Positions 37,747 through 47,860 of a stretch of 64,000 nucleotides of DNA are shown piece after piece. Below the pieces are notes generated by a model, which worked only from the letters and a program-made list of their open reading frames with translations, was not told the origin of the DNA and did not search any database. Within the stretch, counting starts at the first letter, position 1. Every line of letters starts with the position of its first letter. The stretch covers positions 620,001-684,000 of the forward strand of contig NZ_JAVAJF010000001.1 of NCBI RefSeq assembly GCF_030718085.1. Direction: 5' to 3'. The stretch is from Marinobacter sp. MDS2 (GTDB taxonomy: Bacteria; Pseudomonadota; Gammaproteobacteria; Pseudomonadales; Oleiphilaceae). Position numbers and translations under genes: made by a program.

Positions 37747-40700
37747 AAGATATCCAATGAGGCGGCCAGCCCACTGGCCGCCTCCAGATAGAAATACCGC
37801 CCCAGATCGTAACGCAACGCTACCGTGGTGATCGGCTCAAAAATTCCCACACCGTAACGAATACTCAGATCATCGGTTATATAACCACTTGCGACAACAG
37901 ACGCCGTCTCCCCTGACCCTTCAGCTTCCAGCATCAGGTTTTTGATACCCAGCTCGTCGCCGATGCTTTGCGTCAGCTCATTGGTCTGCGTCAGGCCCAG
38001 CGAAATAGCTGCCGCGCTCATCTGCCCTTCATCGCCACGTCCCTGGGGCGGCCGCCCCAGGATGACGTAAGACAAGGCTTCGCTTTGTGGCATAGACGGT
38101 TCGGAAAACACTTCGGTTTCCGGCTCGCTGATAGGCCCACTGAGCCTGATGCCGGCCACGACGGCATCCACCTCTCGCACCGCTTCAATATCCAGATACG
38201 GCTCGGTCAGCGCGCCTACAAATACAACTCGCGCCCTGCGCAGATTGAGATCCTGACCGTATGCTTCGTACCGGCCATTCACCAATCTCAGAGCGCCGCG
38301 GGTGTCCATATCGTTGCCAATTCGCAGTGTCCCTTTCAGCTCCCCGGTCAAGCCAAAAGCGTCCAGCGTCACTTCGTCTTCGCCTACCACCACAACCACA
38401 TCCATGAGCATGTTACGGATTACGGGCTCTTCGGCTTCCACACCAACAATCACTTCATCGCTTGATACGGAGACCGCCGATTCCGGCAGAGCCTGGACTT
38501 CAATTCGCCCACGAGGCACTTCAACGCGCCCGGAGACAGACAACTCGCCAGTCTGCAAACGGATATCAATGTCCGGGGCCACTTCCACCGAGGCATAAGG
38601 CTCAAAATGCACCGGCAGCCGTTCTCCTTTGACATTCAAATTCAGCTCAGGCTCGCCGCGCCAGTCCAAGCGGCCAGAGAGCTGCCCTTCACTGCGGTCA
38701 TTGCTCTGCCAGCGCCCGCTGATGTCCGCGTTATACCCGGCAAATTCAAGGGCCAGCACCACCTTTTCCATCGGCAGCGGCAAATCCGGATCCTGAAAGC
38801 GGCCGTCGGTGAGCGCCAGCTCACCGGTAACAGCCGGCTTCAGCAACGGTCCTTCCAATGAGCCTTCGCCATTGACCTGACCGGCCACTTCATCGATTCC
38901 GGAAAACGCCGAGACAAAAGCAAGATCGAGATCTTTCAGGGAAAAAGTTCCCTCAACTGGCCGGTCATCGGCGACCGGATCAACCTTCAGCTGTGTCGCG
39001 AACTGGCCGAGTTCCGGGCCTTTCAAAGCCACTGACAACTCCGCCAACTCAGGTTTGAGCATCGCGTTTAATGTCAGCTCTTGATGACTCAGCTTTTCCC
39101 AATCATCCAGAACCAAAAACTCGAAAGTACCTTCTCCGGCGTCAACCGAAACCCGGCCGTCAGGGCCGGCTTCCGTCATGGCAACCTCGATATCGGCATT
39201 GAGCAGCGCAGTCCAACGGAAGGTGTCCGGCAGTAAGGGCTCTAGGGCCAACGTTGGAAACTGGCTAATCCGGTACGCAATGACAGGGTTCGGCCACAGC
39301 TGTTGGTCCTCTGCGCAGACGGAGCTGTCCTGCCAGCGCCAGCAGTGCTGACCAAGCTTTAGCTCGCCTTGCTTGGTGTAAGCAAGCTCGGTGCGTTGGT
39401 CCAATGCCCACAAATGCCCGGGCTCCGGCACATTGATTTCGCCTCGGGTTATCGCGCCAGTCCAACTTTCAAAATTTTCGCCCAACCCACCGGTCAGCTT
39501 CATCAGCAACGACATGTCCGGGTGTTTCGCTTCCAGCGACAGCGCATGATCACCTCGCGTGCCTCGGGCGGCAACGTTCACTTCATCCAGGGACTGACCC
39601 GCCGCTTTAATCTCCCGCGCGGTCGCGCTTGCGTTTAAAACCTCACCGGCCCCCAGACTGGCCTGAACCTCTAGTTGGCCAACTTGCACATCGTCGCGCC
39701 ATGCCAGTGTTTCAGCTTTAAGCCGGATCTGACCCTGAGGATCTTGCAAAGAGCCCTGTGCGCTGAGTTCGCCAGACAGGTCGCCCTGCAGGCCGGGAAC
39801 AATCAGTTCAGGTTTTGGCAACTCTACGGATAACTCCGCCCCGATCTCACTACCATATTGGCCGCTACCACTGACTTTATTGTCACCAACGGATACCAAT
39901 AAATCCTTCAGCATCCAGTCGGAACCGTCACTGCTCAATTGGCCTTTGGCGGTTGCTGGCTGCTGCTGCCATTCACCGGTAAGATCCCAGTCCGCCGACA
40001 TCATCGGCAACCCGCTTTCCTGCAACTGCCCCCGGCTGTGTACCTGGCCATTCAAGTCTGCCTCCAGAATGGGTAGCCAGTACCCCGGATTGAAGGCGTT
40101 TAACTCAAGCGCTGCCTGCCAAGACAGTGGCCCGGAGAATCCCAAACCAACCTGTCCTGTCATTGATCCAGCCCCCGTTGTCATTTCCAACCGGTTGACG
40201 TTTAACGCTTTGGAATCCCCCTCCAAACTAGCGATCAAATCCGCCGCGCCTTGAGGGCCTTTAACGCTTGCCTCAAGATCTGCCTGATAATTTTCTCCGC
40301 GATAGCTGGCCTGTCCTTGCAAGGTTTCCAAAACCACGGGAGGTGCGGCAACATCGGGCAACAATCCAAACCAGGGAAAGGCATCCAGGCTAATATCAGC
40401 GTTGGCCTGCAAGTCCTCTTTCCAGGAAACGTTTCCCGAGGCATTGAAGGTGCCAGGCTCTTGACGGTCTGTAACAGCAGGACCGGAAAGCGAAAGGTGC
40501 AGATCCGAAGCAGCCTCGGTGGTCACTAATCCGTCGAGGCCTATCTGAATGTCACCGGTCGTGCCGGGAAGCACCGCCCGCGCGTTGGTCTGGAAGCCAT
40601 TCGCTAGAGAGCCTCCCAAACTTAACGCGAGATCTTTCAGCATTAAGGTGGGCGGCAGTGCGTTATGGGCGATAAAGGCCTTCGAGGTCAATTCGAGCTG

Positions 40701-41498
40701 TGCTGGCAAACGCTCGTCGAGTGGTTTGGCAGAGCCTTGCAACCGGGCATCGAGATACCCCGCGCTTTGGCCATCGACTCTAAGCTCGCGAACGCTACCG
40801 GTGAGATTCAGATCAACCAACCACTTATCACCCGATGGCGGCGGCAAATCCACCTTCACGTTCAGATCCAGCGGCCAATCTCTTCGCATCTCAGCCCAAC
40901 CGCTGGCGTTCACACGCAGATCACCGAGCACATAGGAGGCCTGATCAATGTTCAGGCTGGCCCCTGAACCACTCGTTTTGAACGCAACCCTGTCCCAGAT
41001 GCGGCCTCCGTTGACCGTTAGCTCACCCAAAGCCACGTCTTTGACTTCCACCGCCAACGGCAGGTTGATGTCAGGCAAGGTTATTCCGCCACCGGATTGT
41101 TCTTCTGTGTCTGACGGTTGCACCGTAATCTCGATACGGCTGGCTTTTAAGGTATCCAGACACACGGTCAGCTGGAACAGACAGGTTGGGGACCAGTCCA
41201 CTTCCGGTGACTTAACCGTTACCCCGACGCCATAGCCTTGCCACTCCAGGCGCTCTGCCTGCCACTGCCCCAGCAACGAACCGTAAGCGGCTTCCGTTTG
41301 CAAACCCGGAATCTTCTCCAGTGTCCATGCGGTGCCTTTGTCGGTGTTGAGGGCAAGCAGAACCAGGCCAAAGGCAATCAACGGCAACAGTATGATGACC
41401 GCAATGCCAGCCAATAACCAAAACCACCAGCGACGCCGGGTGGGTTCTTTGGCCTGTTGGTTCTTCTGATGATCAGTCGTCTCAGATTGCTCACTCAC
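37728..41498 (-). CDS. tamB: Translocation and assembly module subunit TamB
   Basis: TamB is a long periplasm-spanning protein of the AsmA/VPS13-like group, linked to lipid transfer and outer-membrane biogenesis, working with TamA. The 1256-aa protein has a single N-terminal membrane anchor (WWFWLLAGIAVIILLPLIAFGLVLLAL), a long beta-rich body and the C-terminal DUF490 domain (EAEGSGETASVVASGYITDDLSIRYGVG ... RYFYLEAASGLAASLDIFYTRDF). Its start overlaps the tamA stop by 4 bp. Confidence 0.95.
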   Translation of the reverse strand: MSEQSETTDHQKNQQAKEPTRRRWWFWLLAGIAVIILLPLIAFGLVLLALNTDKGTAWTLEKIPGLQTEAAYGSLLGQWQAERLEWQGYGVGVTVKSPEVDWSPTCLFQLTVCLDTLKASRIEITVQPSDTEEQSGGGITLPDINLPLAVEVKDVALGELTVNGGRIWDRVAFKTSGSGASLNIDQASYVLGDLRVNASGWAEMRRDWPLDLNVKVDLPPPSGDKWLVDLNLTGSVRELRVDGQSAGYLDARLQGSAKPLDERLPAQLELTSKAFIAHNALPPTLMLKDLALSLGGSLANGFQTNARAVLPGTTGDIQIGLDGLVTTEAASDLHLSLSGPAVTDRQEPGTFNASGNVSWKEDLQANADISLDAFPWFGLLPDVAAPPVVLETLQGQASYRGENYQADLEASVKGPQGAADLIASLEGDSKALNVNRLEMTTGAGSMTGQVGLGFSGPLSWQAALELNAFNPGYWLPILEADLNGQVHSRGQLQESGLPMMSADWDLTGEWQQQPATAKGQLSSDGSDWMLKDLLVSVGDNKVSGSGQYGSEIGAELSVELPKPELIVPGLQGDLSGELSAQGSLQDPQGQIRLKAETLAWRDDVQVGQLEVQASLGAGEVLNASATAREIKAAGQSLDEVNVAARGTRGDHALSLEAKHPDMSLLMKLTGGLGENFESWTGAITRGEINVPEPGHLWALDQRTELAYTKQGELKLGQHCWRWQDSSVCAEDQQLWPNPVIAYRISQFPTLALEPLLPDTFRWTALLNADIEVAMTEAGPDGRVSVDAGEGTFEFLVLDDWEKLSHQELTLNAMLKPELAELSVALKGPELGQFATQLKVDPVADDRPVEGTFSLKDLDLAFVSAFSGIDEVAGQVNGEGSLEGPLLKPAVTGELALTDGRFQDPDLPLPMEKVVLALEFAGYNADISGRWQSNDRSEGQLSGRLDWRGEPELNLNVKGERLPVHFEPYASVEVAPDIDIRLQTGELSVSGRVEVPRGRIEVQALPESAVSVSSDEVIVGVEAEEPVIRNMLMDVVVVVGEDEVTLDAFGLTGELKGTLRIGNDMDTRGALRLVNGRYEAYGQDLNLRRARVVFVGALTEPYLDIEAVREVDAVVAGIRLSGPISEPETEVFSEPSMPQSEALSYVILGRPPQGRGDEGQMSAAAISLGLTQTNELTQSIGDELGIKNLMLEAEGSGETASVVASGYITDDLSIRYGVGIFEPITTVALRYDLGRYFYLEAASGLAASLDIFYTRDF

Positions 41499-43258
41499 AA
41501 TTCCGGCCCCATCGAAAAGTGGACCCGCCAGCCGCCACCGAAAGACTCATTCAACCCTTCCGCAACATCAAGGCGCAAAGGCCCGACCGGACTGACCCAG
41601 CGGATCCCTACACCCACCCCTGTCGCTAACGGATCAAACACATCATCCACCGCGTTGCCTTCATCGATGAAGGCGGCAAGGCGCCAGTTCTTTATGAATT
41701 CATACTGGTACTCTGCACTTCCGACAATAAGATAGCGGCCACCCACCACATCACCGTCACTGTTTTTCGGTGACAACGATTCATAAGCGTAGCCACGAAC
41801 CGTTTGGTCGCCGCCGGCGAAGAAACGAAGAGACGGCGGCACGTCATCAAAATTATTCGTCGCCACCCCGCCAAAATTAAACCGAGCCAAAAAACGGTGC
41901 TTGTCCGCCAGGGTATAAAGGCCCCGGGCCAGAAAGTTCACATGCAGAATATCCGCATCCGACAGCGCCGCCCGGTGCGCACCCGTCACATCGACCTGCA
42001 GGCGGTAACCTTGAGACGGATCCAAAGGGGAATTGGAGTGCAACTTCGAATAACCGACGCTGGGCAGCAACAAACTGGAGGTGTCCTGTGTTTCTTCGCC
42101 GATGGTGTAGCGCTCACCTTCCCATCGTAACCCCAGAATCTGCATCCATCCGGTATCGAGCTGGTGGCGCCACTGTTGCCCCAGGGTCAAACGCTCGGAG
42201 GCCACGTTTTCGATTTCCTCACGCTGATAACCGGTACTCAATCGAATGGAGTCTGTCATCGGTGGATCCAGCGGCAGTTCATACCAACCCGAAATGCTCT
42301 GACGCAATTCCGACACCTCGGTGTCGAGCCCCCGACGATGCCCCATGGGATTTATATAGTGCTCTCGCCAGGTGCCACGAAACCTGGGCCCCACGTCGGT
42401 TGAGAAGCCTACACCCGCTGCAAGTGAACGTGGGTCTCGAGGCGTGAGATCGATGTTGATAGGAATAACCCGGTCTTCTGCATCGCTTGGCGAGGCATCC
42501 AGGTCCACTCCTGAAAAATAACCACTGTTGGAGAGGTCGCCGCTCAACTTGGCAACCTTGGCAGCATGAAACGGCTCACCGGGCTCAAAGGTCACAAACT
42601 GCTCCAGAAGCCGTTGTTCGAAGCCGTGCCCTTCCAGAAATGTGACCTCCCCAAGCCGGTAACGCTCGCCAGACTCGAAACTCAGATTGATGTCGGCAAT
42701 TTTTTCCGCCGGATCAACCCTCAACTCGCGCTTCTCATACTCGCCATCAAAGTAGCCCAGGCGCCGGGCCCTGTTGCTTATGCTGCTTCGAAGGTTGTCG
42801 TATTCTCCGTGGTTCAACACATCACCGACCCGCGGCTTTTCAGGCAGTCCATCAACAAACTCGGAATCCTTCGACCCCGGCCCGTGAATGTCCACGTTCC
42901 GCTGACGGACGCGCACCGGGGTACCGGGATCGACAGTGAGAATCAGCTCCGCCAGCCCCACATCGCCGTCATTCACCTCCCAGGTGATTTTCGGGTTGTA
43001 GTACCCCAATGCACGGAGGGCTTCTTTGGCCTGACCTACTGCCGTAGGAGCATATCGGCGCAGGCCATCTGCGGTGCGCCCTTCAACCTCGCCCAAAAAA
43101 ATGCGTGCGTTGTCTTCAAGAGCATCGTGATCGCCCTTCACCTGCACTTCAACCTGATTAGCCAGCACCAGCGATGGAAGACAGAGCAGGAGCAACGCTA
43201 TAGCCTTGAAAGCCGTCTCTTTTACTAAGAAAGGTGGCAGCATACGGTGTACCGGCAT
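41495..43258 (-). CDS. tamA: Translocation and assembly module outer-membrane protein TamA
   Basis: Omp85-family outer-membrane barrel. The 587-aa precursor has a signal peptide (AIALLLLCLPSLVLA), three POTRA-like domains in the first half and a C-terminal 16-strand barrel ending in a typical aromatic/hydrophobic strand (WRVHFSMGPEL), with the family motif RFFAGGDQTVRGYAYE. A second ATG five codons in (43243) is an alternative start. It is co-transcribed with tamB. Confidence 0.95.
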   Translation of the reverse strand: MPVHRMLPPFLVKETAFKAIALLLLCLPSLVLANQVEVQVKGDHDALEDNARIFLGEVEGRTADGLRRYAPTAVGQAKEALRALGYYNPKITWEVNDGDVGLAELILTVDPGTPVRVRQRNVDIHGPGSKDSEFVDGLPEKPRVGDVLNHGEYDNLRSSISNRARRLGYFDGEYEKRELRVDPAEKIADINLSFESGERYRLGEVTFLEGHGFEQRLLEQFVTFEPGEPFHAAKVAKLSGDLSNSGYFSGVDLDASPSDAEDRVIPINIDLTPRDPRSLAAGVGFSTDVGPRFRGTWREHYINPMGHRRGLDTEVSELRQSISGWYELPLDPPMTDSIRLSTGYQREEIENVASERLTLGQQWRHQLDTGWMQILGLRWEGERYTIGEETQDTSSLLLPSVGYSKLHSNSPLDPSQGYRLQVDVTGAHRAALSDADILHVNFLARGLYTLADKHRFLARFNFGGVATNNFDDVPPSLRFFAGGDQTVRGYAYESLSPKNSDGDVVGGRYLIVGSAEYQYEFIKNWRLAAFIDEGNAVDDVFDPLATGVGVGIRWVSPVGPLRLDVAEGLNESFGGGWRVHFSMGPEL

Positions 43259-43469
43259 CCAAACCAGATTGTTTTATGAAACGTGGAGTTAGACCTCGGA
43301 GTTTACCGGTCCCCCAACTCACGTGCCATGCCTGCAACACCAAATAAAGCGAGAATTCATAAGAAGTTGGACTTGAGCTGAACCCGCAAGAAAGTCGTCC
43401 CTGTTAAGCAAATAGGCTACCCTGTCATAGACTTATGACTGGTTCCCGCTTCACCCACAGGTACCGAGA

Positions 43470-44477
43470 ATGCTCAGGATCAACCGTGAAAACCTGAAAT
43501 CCAGCCATCAGATGATCTGGTTCCTTATAGACTTTGCAATGCTGGGGCTGCTGATCGTCAACCTGGCGTTCATTATCTGGGATTCCATCTATAACTTTGT
43601 TGCTGTGCAGAACCTGCTAAAAGACTATCTGCCCGCCGCGCAGTCTGCCTATCACCCCATTCACGAACGCTTTATCTTTTACGACATGATCTTCGTGTGG
43701 ATCTTCCTGAGCGAGTTCGTTGTCCGGTGGGGGTATTCTGTGAAGGCGAAGGTCTATGACCGCTGGTATTTCTACCCGTTCATCCATTGGTACGATCTGG
43801 TTGGCTGTATCCCCATCGGAAGTTTCCGTTTTCTGCGGGTATTGCGGGTTATTTCTATCGTATACCGCCTTCACCAGTACAAAATCATCGACTTCACCAA
43901 CACCCGCATCTACACCTTCCTTGCGTTTTATTTCGACGCGTTTATGGAAGAGCTTTCAGACCGGATCGTGATCAAGGTGTTGACTGGCGTTCAGCACGAG
44001 ATTCAACAAGGTTCTCCGCTGTTCGACCGAATCCAGAACGATATTCTATACCCCAGAAAAGCCATGCTCGCAGACTGGTTGTCTGACCGAGTTGCCCATG
44101 CCGCGGAGCAAGGTTATATGCCCAATCGAGGCGCGTTGCGAGCCTATCTGGAAGATCGGGTTGACCACGCTTTAAAGCAAAACCTGGAACTGTCCCGGCT
44201 CAAATACCTGCCGGTCGTCGGGCCGACCATTCAGGACACACTGGAAAATGCGGTGGGAGACATCGTCGCCAATGTCATACACCAGATACTTGAAGATCTT
44301 GCATCGTCGTCAAATCACGCGTTTATCGAGGACATCGTCAACGCCCTACTCCCCGACCCGGATGCAACGGCCGAAGAAGACAGCGATCAAGAGGCTTTGA
44401 TTTCGTTGATTAATGAAATAATCGACGCGATAAAGGGGCAGGTTCGAGTGAAGCATTGGCGGAAGAACCTGCCGTAA
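43470..44477 (+). CDS. Voltage-sensor-type membrane protein with large soluble C-terminal domain
   Basis: 335 aa. Four membrane segments are visible: S1 about 14-40, S2 about 66-88 (FIFYDMIFVWIFLSEFVVRW), S3 about 100-115 with Asp (WYDLVGCIPIG), and S4 about 118-138 with Arg at every third place (FRFLRVLRVISIVYRLHQYK). These match the voltage-sensor half of ion channels. No S5-pore-S6 follows; residues 150-335 are soluble and helical, with no selectivity filter. Often such genes are annotated ion transporter. Function is unknown; it could be a voltage-gated proton path or a membrane-potential sensor. Confidence 0.75.
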   Translation: MLRINRENLKSSHQMIWFLIDFAMLGLLIVNLAFIIWDSIYNFVAVQNLLKDYLPAAQSAYHPIHERFIFYDMIFVWIFLSEFVVRWGYSVKAKVYDRWYFYPFIHWYDLVGCIPIGSFRFLRVLRVISIVYRLHQYKIIDFTNTRIYTFLAFYFDAFMEELSDRIVIKVLTGVQHEIQQGSPLFDRIQNDILYPRKAMLADWLSDRVAHAAEQGYMPNRGALRAYLEDRVDHALKQNLELSRLKYLPVVGPTIQDTLENAVGDIVANVIHQILEDLASSSNHAFIEDIVNALLPDPDATAEEDSDQEALISLINEIIDAIKGQVRVKHWRKNLP

Positions 44478-44510
44478 CAGCAGGTTCAAACCGATTCAGT
44501 AAAAGCGGGA

Positions 44511-45167
44511 TTATACCGCCATCTCCGGCACATGATCCGGAACAATCAGAGGCCCACCGGTCTTTTCGGCAATCTCTTCAACAGAAACCCCCGGTGCCCG
44601 CTCTTTCAAAATGAAGGTACCGTTCTCGATTTCCAGATACGCCAAATCGGTCAGCACTCGTTTAATGCAGCCGGCCCCAGTCAAAGGCAGAGTGCACTTG
44701 CTTAGCAGCTTGGATTCACCCGTTTTCGAGGCGTGAGTCATGGTAACGATGATGTTGTCTGCACCGGCCACCAAATCCATCGCACCGCCCATTCCTTTGA
44801 CCAGCTTCCCCGGAACCATCCAAGACGCGATGTTGCCCTGCACATCCACCTCAAACGCACCCAGTACCGTCAAATCAATGTGCCCACCGCGAATCATTGC
44901 AAACGATTCTGCCGAATCAACAATTGATGCTCCCACACGCGCCGTGACGGTTTGCTTGCCGGCATTGATCATGTCGGCGTCGATTTCTTCTTCCGTTGGA
45001 AACGCGCCCATCCCAAGCAGCCCGTTCTCCGACTGCAGCATTACCGATATATCGTCGGGCACATAATTGGCCACCAAGGTAGGGATACCAATTCCTAAAT
45101 TGACATAAAAACCATCTTTCAGTTCGCTGGCGACGCGCTTTGCCATCTGCTCTCGTGATAAAGCCAT
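44511..45167 (-). CDS. scoB: 3-oxoacid CoA-transferase subunit B
   Basis: Beta subunit of a class I CoA-transferase that moves CoA from succinyl-CoA to acetoacetate or a similar oxoacid. The ATG at 45167 gives 218 aa (MALSREQMAKRVASELKDG). The GIGIPTLV segment and the catalytic Glu in LQSENGLLGMG are present. The partner subunit ends 37 bp upstream. It could equally be a short-chain (AtoA-type) transferase, so the substrate is not settled. Confidence 0.9.
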   Translation of the reverse strand: MALSREQMAKRVASELKDGFYVNLGIGIPTLVANYVPDDISVMLQSENGLLGMGAFPTEEEIDADMINAGKQTVTARVGASIVDSAESFAMIRGGHIDLTVLGAFEVDVQGNIASWMVPGKLVKGMGGAMDLVAGADNIIVTMTHASKTGESKLLSKCTLPLTGAGCIKRVLTDLAYLEIENGTFILKERAPGVSVEEIAEKTGGPLIVPDHVPEMAV

Positions 45168-45204
45168 GTGATTCTCCCCGGTTTTAATGAGTTGTTGTCC
45201 GTTA

Positions 45205-45903
45205 TCAGGCCCTGATGGTGCGCTGCTCGATACGCTTCTCAAAAGTGCCGCAAATCAGGCGATCGACATAGATACCTGGCGTATGGATCTCTGCCGGATC
45301 CAGCGTTCCTGCTTCTACAATTTCTTCCACCTCAACCACGGTGATCTTTCCTGCTGTGGCCATCAGTGGGTTGAAGTTTTTGGCGGTATGTCGATAAATC
45401 ACGTTGCCATAGGTATCGGCTTTCCAGCCTTTCACAATGGCAATATCACCGGTGATTGCCTGCTCCAAAACGTAGTTACGGCCATCGAACTCACGCACTT
45501 CTTTACCTTCCGCCACTTGCGTGCCATACCCCGTTGCGGTGAAAAAAGCAGGGATGCCTGCACCACCCGCACGCACACGCTCTGCGAGATTTCCTTGGGG
45601 GGTCAACTCAACCTCTAATTCGCCGTTCAACAGCTGCTGTTCGAACAACTTGTTCTCACCTACATAGGACGCAATCATGCGGCTGATCTGGCGGTCTTCC
45701 AGCAACAAGCCCAAACCGAAACCGTCCACACCACAGTTATTGGATACCACGGTCAGGTCCCGATTGCCTCGGCGCTTGATCTCAGCGATCAGGTTTTCCG
45801 GGATACCGCACAAACCAAAGCCACCGGCCAGAATAGTCATACCATCGGCCAAGCCTTCCAAAGCCTCCTCGTAAGAAGACACGCGCTTATCGAATCCAGC
45901 CAT
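45205..45903 (-). CDS. scoA: 3-oxoacid CoA-transferase subunit A
   Basis: Alpha subunit of the same transferase. With the ATG at 45903 it has 232 aa ([18 protein letters not shown]), with the CoA-transferase glycine-rich stretch [18 protein letters not shown] and the later [21 protein letters not shown] typical of succinyl-CoA:3-ketoacid transferases. It is the first gene of a two-gene operon and is divergent from a LysR gene that probably controls it. In-frame residues upstream of 45903 carry no homology. Confidence 0.92.
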   Translation of the reverse strand: MAGFDKRVSSYEEALEGLADGMTILAGGFGLCGIPENLIAEIKRRGNRDLTVVSNNCGVDGFGLGLLLEDRQISRMIASYVGENKLFEQQLLNGELEVELTPQGNLAERVRAGGAGIPAFFTATGYGTQVAEGKEVREFDGRNYVLEQAITGDIAIVKGWKADTYGNVIYRHTAKNFNPLMATAGKITVVEVEEIVEAGTLDPAEIHTPGIYVDRLICGTFEKRIEQRTIRA

Positions 45904-45970
45904 TTGTACCTCGTCGTTTCTTGTTAATGAGCACTCATTATTACGAACGACTTTTATTTGTTTAATCGAA

Positions 45971-45996
45971 TTTTTCGGAGCAATTATTTCGAAAAA
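45971..45996. promoter_or_regulatory. Inverted repeat between scoA and lysR
   Basis: TTTTTCG and CGAAAAA separated by 12 bp in the 146-bp divergent spacer. LysR regulators bind loose inverted repeats of this sort in such spacers, so it is a likely operator for the neighbouring LysR protein. Only position and symmetry support it. Confidence 0.5.
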
Positions 45997-46049
45997 CAAA
46001 ACAATCGTGCGCTAGAATGTTACTCATACTCATCACAACGCCGAGTCCC

Positions 46050-46940
46050 ATGAACGTAAAACAACTCAGATCATTTCTTGCCGTTGCCGAAACCCTCAGT
46101 TTCGTTATCGCCAGCGAAAGACTGCACACATCCCAATCGGCGTTGAGCATGGCCATTAAGGGTCTTGAGGATAGTTTGGGCGGGAAGGTGTTCGTAAGAA
46201 CCACTCGGTCGGTGCAGTTAACACCGGAGGGAGAGTCACTACTACCGCTGGCAAGGAAGTTACTTGCAGACTGGGATTCCGTTCATCACGAACTGCAACA
46301 ACGCTTTTCTCTTGGCATTGGCAAGGTCAGTGTTGCGGCTATGCCTTCGTTTGCCATCAACGTACTGCCAAGAGCCCTGAAGCAATTTCGGGCTTTGCAT
46401 CCGAACATTTCAGTGCAAGTGCACGATGTTATTAATGAGGATGTCATCGATATGGTTCAGATCGGTGAAGTAGAACTGGGAATCGGCTTCAAGCCCTACC
46501 CGGCATCGCTGGCCTTCGAACCTTTGTTTAACGACCAGTTCGTGGCGATTGTTCCGCCCGAAACCGTAGCTGACAGCGAAGACTGCGTGGAGTGGGATGC
46601 TCTTTTAGAGCACCCATTTATATCGCTGCAAAAACCCTCAGCCGTGCATGCCTACCTTGAAGATAGCTTGCGAGATAGCAATCGGGTTCTGAAAACCGAA
46701 CTGGAAGCCCATCAACTTTCGACCGTGGGCAAGATGGTCGCCACCGGCCTGGGGGTTAGCGTTGTACCCGCACTCTGCACCCCGCAGATGGAAGCTTTGG
46801 GGGCGAAGGTTTTGAAATTGAAAGACGCTCGTATTGAGCAACCGGTAGGGCTTATCTGGCATCGGGAGCGTGAGCGGTCGGCAGCCACTCGTGCGCTCTA
46901 CGAAGTACTCAAGACAGCCCGGGCCGATCGGTCAGGATAA
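46050..46940 (+). CDS. LysR family transcriptional regulator
   Basis: 296 aa from the ATG at 46050 (MNVKQLRSFLAVAETLSF), with the N-terminal winged helix-turn-helix (SERLHTSQSALSMAIKGLEDSLG) and a periplasmic-binding-like effector domain. The earlier in-frame start at 46017 adds eleven hydrophobic residues before the usual N-terminus and is rejected. It is divergent from scoAB, the likely target; the effector could be a ketoacid. Confidence 0.9.
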   Translation: MNVKQLRSFLAVAETLSFVIASERLHTSQSALSMAIKGLEDSLGGKVFVRTTRSVQLTPEGESLLPLARKLLADWDSVHHELQQRFSLGIGKVSVAAMPSFAINVLPRALKQFRALHPNISVQVHDVINEDVIDMVQIGEVELGIGFKPYPASLAFEPLFNDQFVAIVPPETVADSEDCVEWDALLEHPFISLQKPSAVHAYLEDSLRDSNRVLKTELEAHQLSTVGKMVATGLGVSVVPALCTPQMEALGAKVLKLKDARIEQPVGLIWHRERERSAATRALYEVLKTARADRSG

Positions 46941-47095
46941 ACGATGCTTAGCAAATCATCGTGCATCGAGGCCGAACGTCCGTGCCACCTGGCGTGATAG
47001 CATCAAGGGCTTGTTACTTATGGATTACAGCCCAGAACAGAGAGCCCTTAGCAATGCGATATACTCATTGCTAACATCGTAATCGGAGAAGCACC

Positions 47096-47728
47096 TTGAG
47101 GCTCGTTTGTATTTCGGACACCCACAGCCTGCACGGAAAAATACCGGACATACCGGCCGGCGACGTCCTGATTCATGCCGGCGACTGCCTTGGTGCCGGC
47201 ACGTTGCAAAATGTGGAAGATCTTAATAGCTGGCTCGGCACCCTGCCCCACTTGCACAAAATCGTGATTGCCGGCAATCATGATTGGTCCTTCCAGGAAA
47301 CACCAGAAATAGCCAAAGAAGCGCTCACTAACGCAACATACCTAGAGGATAGCGGCGTTGTAATCGACGGGGTTAGATTTTGGGGATCGCCTTGGACTCC
47401 CACATTCCTAGACTGGGCATTCATGCTGGATCGCGGGCAGGCCTTACACGATCGGTGGATACAGATTCCCGACGACACCGACATACTCATTACGCACGGC
47501 CCACCAAAAGGTATCGGGGATGAGGCCTCCTTGGGATTTCAGTGCCAAAATGTAGGGTGCGTAGACTTACTGCACCGCATTCAACAGTTGCAGTTGAAAG
47601 CGCATATTTTTGGCCACATTCATGAAGGCTATGGAGAGTACATTCTGGGTAAAACCCAGCTGATTAATGCCAGCACATGCACCGTTCGGTACGAACCAAC
47701 GAACCCACCGATTGTTCTGGATATCTGA
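47096..47728 (+). CDS. Calcineurin-like metallophosphoesterase (MPPED-like)
   Basis: 210 aa from a TTG with GGAG in front. All family metal motifs are seen: DxH (SDTHSLHG), GD (HAGDCLG), GNHD (IAGNHDW), the H in THGPP, and GHIH (FGHIHEGYG). The overall pattern resembles the MPPED1/MPPED2 group, single-domain phosphodiesterases found in many bacteria. It is solitary and the substrate is unknown. Confidence 0.85.
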   Translation: MRLVCISDTHSLHGKIPDIPAGDVLIHAGDCLGAGTLQNVEDLNSWLGTLPHLHKIVIAGNHDWSFQETPEIAKEALTNATYLEDSGVVIDGVRFWGSPWTPTFLDWAFMLDRGQALHDRWIQIPDDTDILITHGPPKGIGDEASLGFQCQNVGCVDLLHRIQQLQLKAHIFGHIHEGYGEYILGKTQLINASTCTVRYEPTNPPIVLDI

Positions 47729-47860
47729 AAGTGAGGATGCGCCTGAATTGTCTGCCTGCTGATACGCCGGTGCTTGCTGCGGGCTTTGCCGATATTCCTG
47801 GGCGGCCGAACCTGGAAGCATTTCGGTACAATGAGGCCGCGGACATTTGAGGTAAAAATA

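Noticed and set aside
47020..47082. 20-residue reading frame before the phosphoesterase gene
   Set aside because: Too short and without a ribosome site.
47731..47850. 39-residue reading frame after the phosphoesterase gene
   Set aside because: It has no convincing ribosome site and no family pattern; it ends at the ribosome site of the next gene and may be chance.
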